From Rhizobium sp. SL42 (lineage in GTDB: Bacteria > Pseudomonadota > Alphaproteobacteria > Rhizobiales > Rhizobiaceae), in NCBI RefSeq assembly GCF_021729845.1, contig NZ_CP063399.1:287830-351829 (forward strand): a stretch of 64,000 bases of DNA. Direction: 5' to 3'. Positions 54,214 to 62,668 of the stretch are shown piece after piece; position 1 is the stretch's first letter, and the number at the start of each line of letters is the position of its first letter. The notes under the pieces were generated by a model. It saw only the letters and a program-made list of their open reading frames with translations. It did not search any database and had not been told where the DNA came from. The position numbers and the translations under genes are program-made.

Positions 54214-55086
54214 CTAATTGGCTTGGGGCGTACTGACGAGGGTCGCGGCCGCCAGATTAGCGGCATTGATAGCGACGGCGATCTCACTGCCCTTCGCAAG
54301 TTCGGCGGCAAGCACGCCGGTAAATTCGTCGCCAGCACCATGCGTGCTGACTAGCTTCACCTTGAGCGCGGGCACAGCCAACTCCAGACCCTCGCCCGTA
54401 GCGCACGCGACACCTTCGCCACCTGCCGTCACCACTGCGACAGGGTAGATCTGCGCAAGACGGCGGGCCGCATCCAGTGCGCCATCAAGCGTGTCGACGA
54501 CCGGACCCTCGGTTAGTTGCTCTGCCTCGATCTGATTGACGACAATCACGTCGACTAGCTCCATAAGGTCAACAGAAAGGTCGCGCGCCGGGGCCGCATT
54601 GAGGACAACGCGTCCACCAGCCGATCTCGTCGCCCGAGCAGCGGCAACATTGGCAGCATCTGGAATCTCGTTCTGCAGGACGAGAACACCGCCCCTGGAA
54701 AAGAGCTCGGATGCGGCATCGACATCCACCTGCCCCAAGGCAAGATTGCTGCCAGACACGATGACCGCGCCATAGTCGCCATCCTGGTCGAAGATCGCCA
54801 CGCTCATGCCGCTGCCAACATTCTCGACTATACGAATGAACCTACTGTCTACGCGCCCGCTGGCCTGGTTAGCAACTAGAACGCGTCCAAAATCGTCATC
54901 GCCCACTGCGCCGATCATCGCTGTGGGCACGCCGGTCTTGGCCGCCGAGATTGCCTGGTTTCCACCCTTGCCACCGCATTTGGGAAACCAGCGATCGCCG
55001 GTCACAGTCTCGCCCTTGCGCGGGCGTCCGGGTCCGTGGACGATGATGTCATAGTGAAGGCTTCCGAAAACGATGACCTGGGACAT
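54214..55086 (-). CDS. PfkB-family carbohydrate kinase (ribokinase-like), C-terminus shortened
   Basis: A 290-residue kinase. It opens VIVFGSLHYDIIVHG with the substrate-binding GGKGGNQAISAAKTG near 38-52, AVGDDDFG near 60, NQIEAEQLT near 185, and the ATP/anion-hole motif STHGAGDEFTGVLAAELA near 250-267 with the catalytic Asp. It resembles ribokinases and similar sugar or nucleoside kinases. The end, NLAAATLVSTPQAN, lacks the usual last strand, and the stop lies at the junction with the truncated amidohydrolase, so a few C-terminal residues were probably lost. The core active site is complete. Upstream, six bases away, is the RpiR-type gene. Confidence 0.82.
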   Translation of the reverse strand: MSQVIVFGSLHYDIIVHGPGRPRKGETVTGDRWFPKCGGKGGNQAISAAKTGVPTAMIGAVGDDDFGRVLVANQASGRVDSRFIRIVENVGSGMSVAIFDQDGDYGAVIVSGSNLALGQVDVDAASELFSRGGVLVLQNEIPDAANVAAARATRSAGGRVVLNAAPARDLSVDLMELVDVIVVNQIEAEQLTEGPVVDTLDGALDAARRLAQIYPVAVVTAGGEGVACATGEGLELAVPALKVKLVSTHGAGDEFTGVLAAELAKGSEIAVAINAANLAAATLVSTPQAN

Positions 55087-55092
55087 GGTTCC

Positions 55093-55965
55093 TTACACAA
55101 TCTTGTCTTTGCGCTTCGACATGACTGCGGCCATGGTCTTTTGCAGGTTCTTTTCCGCGACGCCGTAGTTCCGTTGCGCGACAGCGACGAACAAGGCATC
55201 GAGAATATTGAGCTGGGCAATGCGGGCGGCCGCATTCTCACCCATCAGCGGCGAACCCTGCGCCGTTGAACAGAGAACGATATCGGCGATCTGCGCCAGC
55301 GCGGATGAATTGTAGTTTGTGATTGCGATCGTCCGTGCGCCATTCCGGCGCGCCAGCTGGATCGCCTCGATCACGGCCGTCGTGTTGCCGGAATGGGAAA
55401 AGCCGATAGCGACATCGTTCGGACCGAGCAGCGCTGCCGACATCAGCATCATGTGCGAATCGTCCTGGACATTGGCGCGAATGCCGATGCGGAGGAATTT
55501 GTGAGCGACGTCGCGGGCGATCTGGGCCGATCCGCCAACACCGTAGAAATCGCGCTGCCCGGACTGATTGACCAGGTCGGCTGCCCGATCGAAGGCGTCC
55601 ATGTCGATGATCGCCAGCGTCTCTTCGAGTGCATTGATCGAAGTCCGAAACACCTTTTGAATGATCTCCCGCGATGTATCCTCGATCGACAATTCCTGAT
55701 GCATTTCAGCGGTCGGCAGCTGGCTGTACTGCGACACGGCAGACCTGAAGTCGCGATAGCCCGAAAAGCCGAGCTTCTTGGCGATCTTCACCACCATCGC
55801 CTCGGACACCCCAGCTTCCGCCGCGATCTCCTTCAGCGCCGTCTCGTCGGTGAAGTTGCGCAATGCGAACACCGTTTCCACAACCCGCGCCTCCAGTGGC
55901 GTGAGCAGCGGCATCATCATTCGAATGCGCGGGCCGACCGCCTTCAAGTCATTCAGGGAATTCAT
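55093..55965 (-). CDS. RpiR-type SIS-domain transcriptional regulator
   Basis: A 290-residue regulator. The N-terminal RpiR helix-turn-helix spans about residues 10-85 (LTPLEARVVETVFALRNF, EIAAEAGVSEAMVVKIAKKL, GFSGYRDFRSAVSQY). A SIS sugar-phosphate-binding domain follows, with FYGVGGSAQIARDVAHKFLRIG near 140-161, GFSHSGNTTAVIEAIQLAR near 188-206 and AITNYNSSALAQIADIVL. It senses a phosphosugar, probably the product of the neighbouring kinase or isomerase, and controls this importer operon. Its ATG overlaps the permease stop (ATGA). Confidence 0.87.
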   Translation of the reverse strand: MNSLNDLKAVGPRIRMMMPLLTPLEARVVETVFALRNFTDETALKEIAAEAGVSEAMVVKIAKKLGFSGYRDFRSAVSQYSQLPTAEMHQELSIEDTSREIIQKVFRTSINALEETLAIIDMDAFDRAADLVNQSGQRDFYGVGGSAQIARDVAHKFLRIGIRANVQDDSHMMLMSAALLGPNDVAIGFSHSGNTTAVIEAIQLARRNGARTIAITNYNSSALAQIADIVLCSTAQGSPLMGENAAARIAQLNILDALFVAVAQRNYGVAEKNLQKTMAAVMSKRKDKIV

Positions 55966-56936
55966 CCACGACCTCTCGTTACGCGATCGATCATCATCGC
56001 AACGAGAATTATAAGCCCGGTCGCCAGCAGTTGATAGAAGGCCTGAACATTCATCAACGTGAGACCGTTGCGCATGCTGCCGAGGATGATCGCCCCGAGG
56101 ATTGTGCCGACGACACTACCCTTTCCGCCCATCAGCGACGCACCGCCAATGGCTGCTGCCGCGATGGCGTCCAGTTCCCAGAGGTTGCCAAGGATAGGTT
56201 CGGCAGCGCCCAGGCGACCGATCAGGATCATCGAGGCAAGGGCTGCCAGCGCACCGGAAATTACATAGGCCGTGATCTTGGTGATCGCAATCGGCACGCC
56301 GGCCACATAGGCGGCCTCTTCATTGCCGCCGACAGCCAGCAGATATTCGCCGAGCGGCGTCTTCTTGAGAAGGACCCAGGCAAAGATGGCGACGACCGCA
56401 ACCATGATGACCGAATTGGGAATCCCTGCGACGGACCCGTTGAACAGCGAGCGGAATGCCGGCGGCAGGCCGAAGACCGGGTTGCCACCGGTATAGATCA
56501 GGGCGATGGCGCGATAGGTGCTGAGCGTTCCGAGCGTCACGATGAAGGGCTGAAGTCCGACATAGGCAACGAGAACGCCGTTGACCAGACCGCAAACCAT
56601 GCCGATGCCAAGACCGGCCAGGATCGCAAGCGGGACCGGCGTGCCGGCGACCAGAAGGGCTGCCGTGATCACGGCGGCAATGGCGGCTGTCGGACCGACC
56701 GACAGGTCGATGCCGCCGGAAATGATGACCAGCGTCATGCCGAGCGCCAGGCAGGCATTGATGCTCGATTGCTGCAGGATGTTGACGAGGTTCCTCTGCG
56801 AAAGGAAATCGGGCACCAGCAGGCCGAAGATGGCAATGATGATGATCAGGCCGATCAGGGTGCCTGCATCACGCAGGGACAGCGATCCCAGCAGTTTCGA
56901 CTGTGGTGAAGCGGTATTGAGCATTGTATCGGACAT
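55962..56936 (-). CDS. ABC sugar importer, RbsC-type permease
   Basis: A 324-residue permease with about nine hydrophobic segments. The family motif ISGGIDLSVGPTAA is near 72-85, LQPFIVTLGTLSTYRAIALIYTGG near 128-151, and IAAAAIGGASLMGGKGSVVGTILGA near 262-286. It pairs with the two-domain ATPase encoded five bases upstream. This is a second ribose-type importer, distinct from the one at 6845-9765. Confidence 0.88.
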   Translation of the reverse strand: MSDTMLNTASPQSKLLGSLSLRDAGTLIGLIIIIAIFGLLVPDFLSQRNLVNILQQSSINACLALGMTLVIISGGIDLSVGPTAAIAAVITAALLVAGTPVPLAILAGLGIGMVCGLVNGVLVAYVGLQPFIVTLGTLSTYRAIALIYTGGNPVFGLPPAFRSLFNGSVAGIPNSVIMVAVVAIFAWVLLKKTPLGEYLLAVGGNEEAAYVAGVPIAITKITAYVISGALAALASMILIGRLGAAEPILGNLWELDAIAAAAIGGASLMGGKGSVVGTILGAIILGSMRNGLTLMNVQAFYQLLATGLIILVAMMIDRVTRGRG

Positions 56937-56941
56937 GACAT

Positions 56942-58462
56942 CTATTCCTGTTGGCTTTGCCGGGAGTGGGCGCGCTGGCCCTTGCCGACTGCATGGGAAA
57001 CGATCGCTTCCTCTGAAAGCTCATCGCGCGCCAGTTCGGCCACGACCGTCCCCTCGCGCATCACGAGGACCCTGTCGGACACACGCATGACTTCGGGGAG
57101 TTCGGACGACACCACCACGACGGAATGACCTTCCGAGGCGAGTTCCTCAATGAGAGTGTAGATTTCTGATTTGGCGCCGACGTCGATACCGCGTGTCGGT
57201 TCGTCGAACAGCAGGACTTTGGAGCCGGCGGCCAGCCAGCGGGCAATGATTGCCTTCTGCTGGTTGCCGCCGCTGAACAGGCGGATCGGCCGGTCGAGCA
57301 GGAACGGGCGGAGATTGACGCGGGTCAGCAATTCGGCCGCCGTTCGCTTCAAGGCCCGATGCCGGATGATGCCGGCCGGCGCGAAACGCTTCATCGATGG
57401 CAGCGCGACATTGTTGGTAACCGAGCGTCCCGGAATGATGCCCTCGCGCTTGCGTTCTTCAGGCAGAAGGCCGATGCCGGCCGCAATGGCCGCACGCGGA
57501 TTGGAAAGCATCATGGCGGAGCCATCGATGCGAATAGTGCCGCCGGTTGCCTTGTCGGCACCCGCGATCAGCCGAAGAAGTTCGGTGCGACCGGAGCCGA
57601 CAAGCCCGGCAATGCCGAGCACTTCCCCCTTGTGCAGGTCGAAGGAAATCCCTTGAACCTTGGTGGAGGACAAATTGCGCGCTTCGATCCGGACATCCCG
57701 GCTCGCATGCGAGACATGCTCTTCCGCCTGCAACTCCCGTCCGACCATCATCGAAATGACGTCGGCAGGCTGCGTCTGCTTGAGGTCGACGACACCGACC
57801 AGCCGGCCGTCCCGCATCACGCTTGCGCGCTCGCAGATCCCGAAGACCTCGTCCATCTTGTGTGAAACATAAATGATGGCCACGCCGCTAGCGGCTAACC
57901 GCTTGATGACTTCGGCAAGGCTCTCGAATTCGCTCGGCGTCAAGCTCGAAGTCGGCTCGTCCATGGCGATGATCTTCGCATTGTCGAGCAAAGCGCGTGC
58001 GATTTCGACCACCTGACGCTGCGCCACTTTCAGCGACGAGATCGGCGCTGCAGGATCGATCGAAGGATCGATCATCGCCAACGCTTCGGCGGCCCGTTTT
58101 TCCTGCTCGCGCCGATTGACCAGGAGACCGCCTGCCCAGGTGATCGGATGGCCAAGAAACATATTCTGGGCAACGGTCAGATGCGGCACCTGCTGCAATT
58201 CCTGATGGATCATTGCGACACCGGCCACGCGAGCGCTGTCGGGTGTCTTGAAGGCCTGGGCGACGCCGTCGATCAAAAGCTGTCCGCTCGTCGGCTTGAA
58301 GACACCAGACAGAATGCGCAGCAGGGTCGATTTGCCCGCACCGTTTTCACCGAGCAGGGCGTGGATCTCGCCGGGCGCAATCTGGAAGGAGACGTCTGAC
58401 AGGGCACGCACGCCCGGAAACACCTTCGTCATGCCTTCGAAAGTCAGTCTGGCAGTGGTCAT
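56942..58462 (-). CDS. ABC sugar importer, two-domain ATP-binding protein (RbsA-type)
   Basis: A 506-residue tandem ABC ATPase. Domain one has Walker A LLGENGAGKSTL near 36-47, signature-like LKVAQRQVVEIARAL near 143-157 and Walker B IIAMDEPTSSL. Domain two has the degenerate Walker A GLVGSGRTELLR near 290, signature FSGGNQQKAIIARWL near 400 and Walker B VLLFDEPTRGIDVGAKSEIY near 422, all as in RbsA/MglA/XylG. Substrates of such systems are monosaccharides. It is 69 bases after the binding-protein gene, with a hairpin in between. Confidence 0.9.
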   Translation of the reverse strand: MTTARLTFEGMTKVFPGVRALSDVSFQIAPGEIHALLGENGAGKSTLLRILSGVFKPTSGQLLIDGVAQAFKTPDSARVAGVAMIHQELQQVPHLTVAQNMFLGHPITWAGGLLVNRREQEKRAAEALAMIDPSIDPAAPISSLKVAQRQVVEIARALLDNAKIIAMDEPTSSLTPSEFESLAEVIKRLAASGVAIIYVSHKMDEVFGICERASVMRDGRLVGVVDLKQTQPADVISMMVGRELQAEEHVSHASRDVRIEARNLSSTKVQGISFDLHKGEVLGIAGLVGSGRTELLRLIAGADKATGGTIRIDGSAMMLSNPRAAIAAGIGLLPEERKREGIIPGRSVTNNVALPSMKRFAPAGIIRHRALKRTAAELLTRVNLRPFLLDRPIRLFSGGNQQKAIIARWLAAGSKVLLFDEPTRGIDVGAKSEIYTLIEELASEGHSVVVVSSELPEVMRVSDRVLVMREGTVVAELARDELSEEAIVSHAVGKGQRAHSRQSQQE

Positions 58463-58491
58463 TATCTTTGTGGCCCTTCGTGAGGATGGAC

Positions 58492-58516
58492 GGCCGGCCC
58501 GTATCGGACCGACCGC
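58492..58516 (-). terminator. Intercistronic hairpin after binding-protein gene
   Basis: A 10-base stem with two G-U pairs in the transcript (plus strand CGGCCGGCCC / GGACCGACCG) and a five-base loop, without a T-run. It lies between the binding-protein and ATPase genes, in the same position as the hairpins at 8734-8765 and 34209-34235. Confidence 0.55.
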
Positions 58517-58531
58517 CTGCCTTGGGAGGCG

Positions 58532-59578
58532 TTACTTGCCTGCAGCCTTCATCAGGACGGCGCGAAGATCGATACCGTCGCCCTGGAAATCGGCAACATT
58601 GTCCTTGGTGATCAACGCCTGCGGCGTGGCAACGACGCGCGGCAGGTCCTGGCCGGCAACGAGACGCAGGGCGACTTCCATGCCGACTTCACCCGTCAGC
58701 ACCGGGAAGCTGTCGACCGTGCCGGTCAGTTCGCCTGCCCTGATCGAGGCATAGGCATCGGAGATGCCGTCCGTACCGAAGACAGCGACCTTTTCGAGGA
58801 GGCCGGCGGCCTTGACCGCCTCGACGATGCCGAGCGCCATGCCGTCATTATTGGCATAGAAGCCAACGAGATCCGGATGCTGCTGCAGAATGTTGGTCGC
58901 CGCATCATAGGACATCTGGCGATCCCAGTTGCCGGGAACGCTGGCAACGACCTGGAACTTGCCGCTTTCCTCGATGGTCTTCCTGAAACCGTCGGTCCGC
59001 TGCACGGCCGCATAGACGCCGGCCTGCCCTTCGACGATGGCAACCTTGCCACCTTCCGGACGATTGTCGATGAACCACTTGGCGACGCGCACGCCATTGT
59101 CGCGCTGGACGTTGCCGACATAGTGCTCGGCCTGCGGAATGACGGCGTCGTTGACGTTGACGACCGGAACGCCGGCAGCCTTGGCCTGCTCCATGATCGG
59201 CTGCAGGTTGGCGTCGGTCTGCGGCGACAGGAGAAGAACCTTGTATCCCTGCGTGACCATGCCCTCGGCAATCGTCAGCTGACCGAGCTGGTCACCTTCG
59301 CTTTGGGCTGCCTGATAGGCGCTTTCGACACCAACCTTGTCCGCAAAGGCCTTGTAGCCCTCCCCGAGCGAACGCCAGTATTCGTTCGTCAGCGTCTTGG
59401 ACACGCCACCGGCCTTGGTGCTGGCCGGGATCGCCGGGAATGCGCCGAACTTGGCTTCCAGTTCGGACCAGTCCATGCGGTCCGGCTCGGAGTCGGAATT
59501 GAGCGGTGCGAGGTCCTGGGCAAAGGCTGCGCCGGCCCAGAGGCTCGCCGCCAGGGCGAGGGTCAAAAGTCTATTCAT
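58532..59578 (-). CDS. ABC sugar importer, periplasmic binding protein
   Basis: A 348-residue type I binding protein. The signal peptide MNRLLTLALAASLWAGAAFA is cleaved near residue 20. An extra acidic segment of ~35 residues follows before the usual first strand (GGVSKTLTNEYWRSLGEGY). Then come LLLSPQTDANLQPIMEQAKAAGVPVVNVND near 116-145 and GFYANNDGMALGIVEAVKAAG near 240-260, both standard RbsB-fold features. GAGGAA lies just before the ATG. The ligand is unknown, presumably the sugar handled by the barrel isomerase encoded upstream. Confidence 0.88.
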   Translation of the reverse strand: MNRLLTLALAASLWAGAAFAQDLAPLNSDSEPDRMDWSELEAKFGAFPAIPASTKAGGVSKTLTNEYWRSLGEGYKAFADKVGVESAYQAAQSEGDQLGQLTIAEGMVTQGYKVLLLSPQTDANLQPIMEQAKAAGVPVVNVNDAVIPQAEHYVGNVQRDNGVRVAKWFIDNRPEGGKVAIVEGQAGVYAAVQRTDGFRKTIEESGKFQVVASVPGNWDRQMSYDAATNILQQHPDLVGFYANNDGMALGIVEAVKAAGLLEKVAVFGTDGISDAYASIRAGELTGTVDSFPVLTGEVGMEVALRLVAGQDLPRVVATPQALITKDNVADFQGDGIDLRAVLMKAAGK

Positions 59579-59608
59579 CGGTTCCTCCCGAGTTTCATGG
59601 TCATTGCG

Positions 59609-60613
59609 TTAAGCGGCTGCCCCAAGCATCAGCTCCTGCAGAATGGCCTGGGCGGCAACGGCATCCTGACGGTCAATCGCGCCGGAGATGCGATTGTCCT
59701 GCTCGAGGCGATCAACGACATTCAGCATCCGCTTGACTGTCGCGATGTTCACCTCGCATTCGTGGACCGGATCCAGTCCGGTCATGTCTGGAAATGTGTC
59801 GAAATAGATGGCGCCGTCATAACCGTCGCGTCGGATCTGCCTGAGCAGTTCGATCGTCTGCACCGTATGCACGGCGCCGACCATGAGACCGTCATCCCGC
59901 TTTGCGTAACCGTCGTTCAGATGGACGCCGAGAAGCTTGCTGTGACGGGCAATCAAAGCTGCGGCAAAGGCCGGCTGCTCGTCGGCATAGAGCACATGGG
60001 CAAAGTCGAGCGTGACGCCAAGATTTTCGGCGCCGACATCCCGGATCGCCAGCAGTGTCGTTGCCGCATCCGGCATCAGGCTGTAGGAGCGCGGCTCATT
60101 CGGCTTATATTCAATACTGATCATGCAATCGCGATCATGATCGCAAACTTCACGAATTCCGTCTATCTCGTGTTGCCACATGCGGCCATAGTCAGCCTGG
60201 AATGCATAGTCAAAGCCGTCTTGGCCGAGCCAAAGCGTCATGAGGTTGGACCCTACCTCCCGGGCAGCATCGATGCCCTTCTTGGTGAGATCGATCGCTT
60301 CGCGTCGGACAGCGGCGTCCGGATGGGTGAACGCCCCCAGCTTGAAAGCCGGGTTCGTATAGTAGCGCATGGCAAATCCGTTTATCGCGAGCCCGAGATC
60401 GCCGAGTTTCTTTGCCAACTCTCGAGGATCTTCGCCGAGATGATCGGGATAGTTTAGATCGAGGTCAGTAAGACCGTGAACGCTTGCGGCGCGCTCGGCC
60501 ATCTGCAAGACGCTGGGTTTGCCTTTGATACCCGGCCACGCAATGTGCGCTGCGGAAGCGAAGGAGTTCAGGCGAGTGGCGAAACGGTGCTCGGTCAAGA
60601 TCAAAATTCCCAA
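59609..60613 (-). CDS. TIM-barrel sugar isomerase/epimerase
   Basis: A 334-residue xylose-isomerase-like barrel protein. The metal-site residues are visible: Glu in ISIEYKPNEPR near 166, Asp in VTLDFAHVLYA near 200, His in LGVHLNDGY near 228 and Asp in IYFDTFPD near 262. Family members isomerise or epimerise free sugars or sugar acids (for example tagatose 3-epimerase and rhamnose-isomerase-like proteins). The start is a TTG six bases after GAGGAG. It is the first gene of the leftward operon isomerase, binding protein, ATPase, permease, RpiR-type regulator, kinase. Confidence 0.8.
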   Translation of the reverse strand: MGILILTEHRFATRLNSFASAAHIAWPGIKGKPSVLQMAERAASVHGLTDLDLNYPDHLGEDPRELAKKLGDLGLAINGFAMRYYTNPAFKLGAFTHPDAAVRREAIDLTKKGIDAAREVGSNLMTLWLGQDGFDYAFQADYGRMWQHEIDGIREVCDHDRDCMISIEYKPNEPRSYSLMPDAATTLLAIRDVGAENLGVTLDFAHVLYADEQPAFAAALIARHSKLLGVHLNDGYAKRDDGLMVGAVHTVQTIELLRQIRRDGYDGAIYFDTFPDMTGLDPVHECEVNIATVKRMLNVVDRLEQDNRISGAIDRQDAVAAQAILQELMLGAAA

Positions 60614-60637
60614 AAGTTTCTCCTCGTTACTTCACGA

Positions 60638-60658
60638 ACTTTCTATATTTTGTAAAGT
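60638..60658. promoter_or_regulatory. Inverted repeat in promoter of second sugar operon
   Basis: ACTTT and AAAGT arms around an AT-rich 11-base centre, 25 bases before the TTG start of the isomerase gene. This is a candidate site for the RpiR-type regulator encoded in the operon. Confidence 0.35.
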
Positions 60659-61365
60659 CAGAAAGCATTGTGCGCCGCAGCAAATCGATTCCGCGCAAGC
60701 GAAATCGCGCGGGCAGTGGCTTCAACAATGCTCTTTGATGACCTTTCCGGTGGTGGATAATTTATCTAGGCCGCAAGCGCGTCACTCTACCACTCCAGGC
60801 TTCGGAGAGCAGAACAATGTCCGTGGCAAACGTAAACTTGAGGCCTATCTAGACTTGCTCCACAGGGACAGAGGCATACATCGCTTCAGTGCTATCGGAG
60901 GGCGTGAATAGGCGTGGCATTTGTCGTTTAACCGGTGATCGGCCTTAGGCGCAGCGCCCGACCTGGCTCGGAGATAGGCTTGAACCTCGATGGCACTCTC
61001 TATTCTCGATGATTGAATCTTCCGATCAGACGAGACGGTCGAGCGCCGAGCAGGCAACGGCAATGCAAGAGCTAGGCTGGCACAGCCTCTGCTCTTAAAC
61101 GGACTCGAACCATCGACCCCGTAATTTCAGTCAACTGCAGAACATGCAGTCATGAAAAAGCGACAACCTCTTGCGACGAATACTGGCTGGTCTCTTTCAA
61201 GCGCACTTCGTCATGAAGCGCCCGCCCAAGAAGCGCAGCAACCTGTCGGTTTTCCAGGATAGTGGCAGTTGACGACACTGACGTGCTTGCCATCTCAAAC
61301 CAAGCGCATCACAACTAGCGTGATGAAAATCAAATTTCATGGGATCAGTTGTGCGCACCAAAGAG
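60659..61365. other. Long gap with unrecognised decayed sequence
   Basis: About 700 bases without an intact gene. A minus-strand piece (about 61150-61270) reads TATILENRQVAALLGRALHD and ends after EEVVAFS-like text; it may be the end of the neighbouring nuclease-like gene or of another one. The rest shows nothing I can name. Confidence 0.4.
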
Positions 61366-61684
61366 CTATCGTTTCTCACCCGTGTCCGGCAGATGCGCTC
61401 GATTACGCCATCTGGCCCGCTGAAAGGAACAACGTTGATAGCTGCCAGGCGCGATCAGAGCTAAATAAATTCCGGACGCTTTGGGATCCGGAATGATCTG
61501 TGTGACTTTGGCCACCGCGAAATATCCGCGCGTCGCCGCCACCTTTCGCGTCTCGTAATAGATGATCCAAGTCTCTCACGCAGGCCTGGAAACGGCCAAG
61601 ATACTGGCTCGGAAACTGATACTGCTCAGCCGGGCTGTCGTCATGGATCGAATCTGTGCGGTGAATAAAAACCCCGTATCCCAT
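61366..61684 (-). pseudogene. HNH-endonuclease-type protein, N-terminal domain only, frameshifted
   Basis: The frame from 61684 reads MGYGVFIHRTDSIHDDSPAE then QYQFPSQYLGRFQACVRD, the opening of a family of restriction-type HNH endonucleases. One extra T near 61563 (GACTTGG for GACTGG) shifts the frame, which continues IIYYETRKVAATRGYFAVAK, VTQIIPDP and IYLALIAPGSY before a stop at 61366. The HNH nuclease part is missing. It is divergent from the serine recombinase gene. Confidence 0.6.
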
Positions 61685-61735
61685 ACTCGATGTCTACCAT
61701 GATGACTGCGATTCAAACCAGGGAGATCGGTCATT

Positions 61736-62632
61736 ATGCATGCCACCAAGCGCGTCGTGCTTTACGCGCGTTATTCAACAGATCAACAAAACCCCGCCTC
61801 GATCGAAACCCAGCTCGATCTCGGAAAGGAATTCGTCCTGCGGCAAGGTTGGCACTTGGCCGACACTTTCGTCGATGCCGGTGTCAGCGGCTCGTCATTT
61901 GAGACGCGGCACGGCCTCCAGGCCGCTTTGGCGAGGTCAAACATCGGCGCATATGACGTCTTTCTCTGCCTCACCCTCGATCGCCTTTCTCGCGACCTTG
62001 AGCACAGCGCTCGCATTCTCAAGATACTGCAGTTTCATAACATCGAGTTGTGGACGGTTCACGGCGCCGCGTCGGTGTCGCCAATGGAACTGGGACTGAG
62101 GGCGGTTCTAAATCAGGAGGTGCTCGAACAGGTTCGCTACCGGACGCGCGAAGGCATGAAGACTGTCGCCAAGCATGGCCGGGTGCCAGGCGGTATCTGT
62201 TACGGCTACAGAGTGCGACGTGAGTTCGACGATAGCGGGGAGCCGGTGCGCGGCCTGCGTTCGATCGATACAGATGAGGCGGCAACCATCGTCTGGATCT
62301 TTGAGCAGTACGCCGACGGCATGAGCCCTGTCAGGATCGCTGAGGAACTCAATGCACGCGGTGTATCCGGTCCTCGCGGCCGACCTTGGCAGGGGACCGC
62401 AATTCGCGGGCATCGAAATCGCGGCAGCGGCATTCTGAACAATCAGGCCTATATCGGACGGATCGTCTTTAACCGCCTCGCTTATCGCAAAAATCCCGCA
62501 ACGGAACGGCGGGTCTCACGGGAGAATCCTGCCGAGCACCATGTCGTCCAGGAGGTGCCGTCGCTTAGAATTGTCGACGATGCCCTCTGGCAACGGGTGA
62601 AGACGCGCCAGGAGGACTGGCGAGCGAGCTAG
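61736..62632 (+). CDS. Serine recombinase, short large-type form
   Basis: A 298-residue site-specific recombinase. The N-terminal resolvase catalytic domain has RVVLYARYSTDQQNPASIE with the nucleophile Ser14, DAGVSGSSFETRHGLQ near 48-63 and LDRLSRDLEHSARI near 81-94 with catalytic Arg. The Recombinase (PF07508-type) domain follows, with GYRVRREFDDSG, IFEQYADGMSPVRIAEELNARG and GILNNQAYIGRIVFNR. Large serine recombinases usually go on for 150 or more residues with a zinc ribbon and coiled coil; here the stop comes right after the recombinase domain, so it is probably truncated. It marks this end as island-like. Confidence 0.82.
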   Translation: MHATKRVVLYARYSTDQQNPASIETQLDLGKEFVLRQGWHLADTFVDAGVSGSSFETRHGLQAALARSNIGAYDVFLCLTLDRLSRDLEHSARILKILQFHNIELWTVHGAASVSPMELGLRAVLNQEVLEQVRYRTREGMKTVAKHGRVPGGICYGYRVRREFDDSGEPVRGLRSIDTDEAATIVWIFEQYADGMSPVRIAEELNARGVSGPRGRPWQGTAIRGHRNRGSGILNNQAYIGRIVFNRLAYRKNPATERRVSRENPAEHHVVQEVPSLRIVDDALWQRVKTRQEDWRAS

Positions 62633-62668
62633 GACGGAGCTTCGCCGCCGCCGCGCGGCCGGACGGCT

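Noticed and set aside
58877..60457. 526-residue plus-strand ORF opposite the second binding protein and isomerase
   Set aside because: It has no family motifs and is explained by codon bias of the two minus-strand genes.
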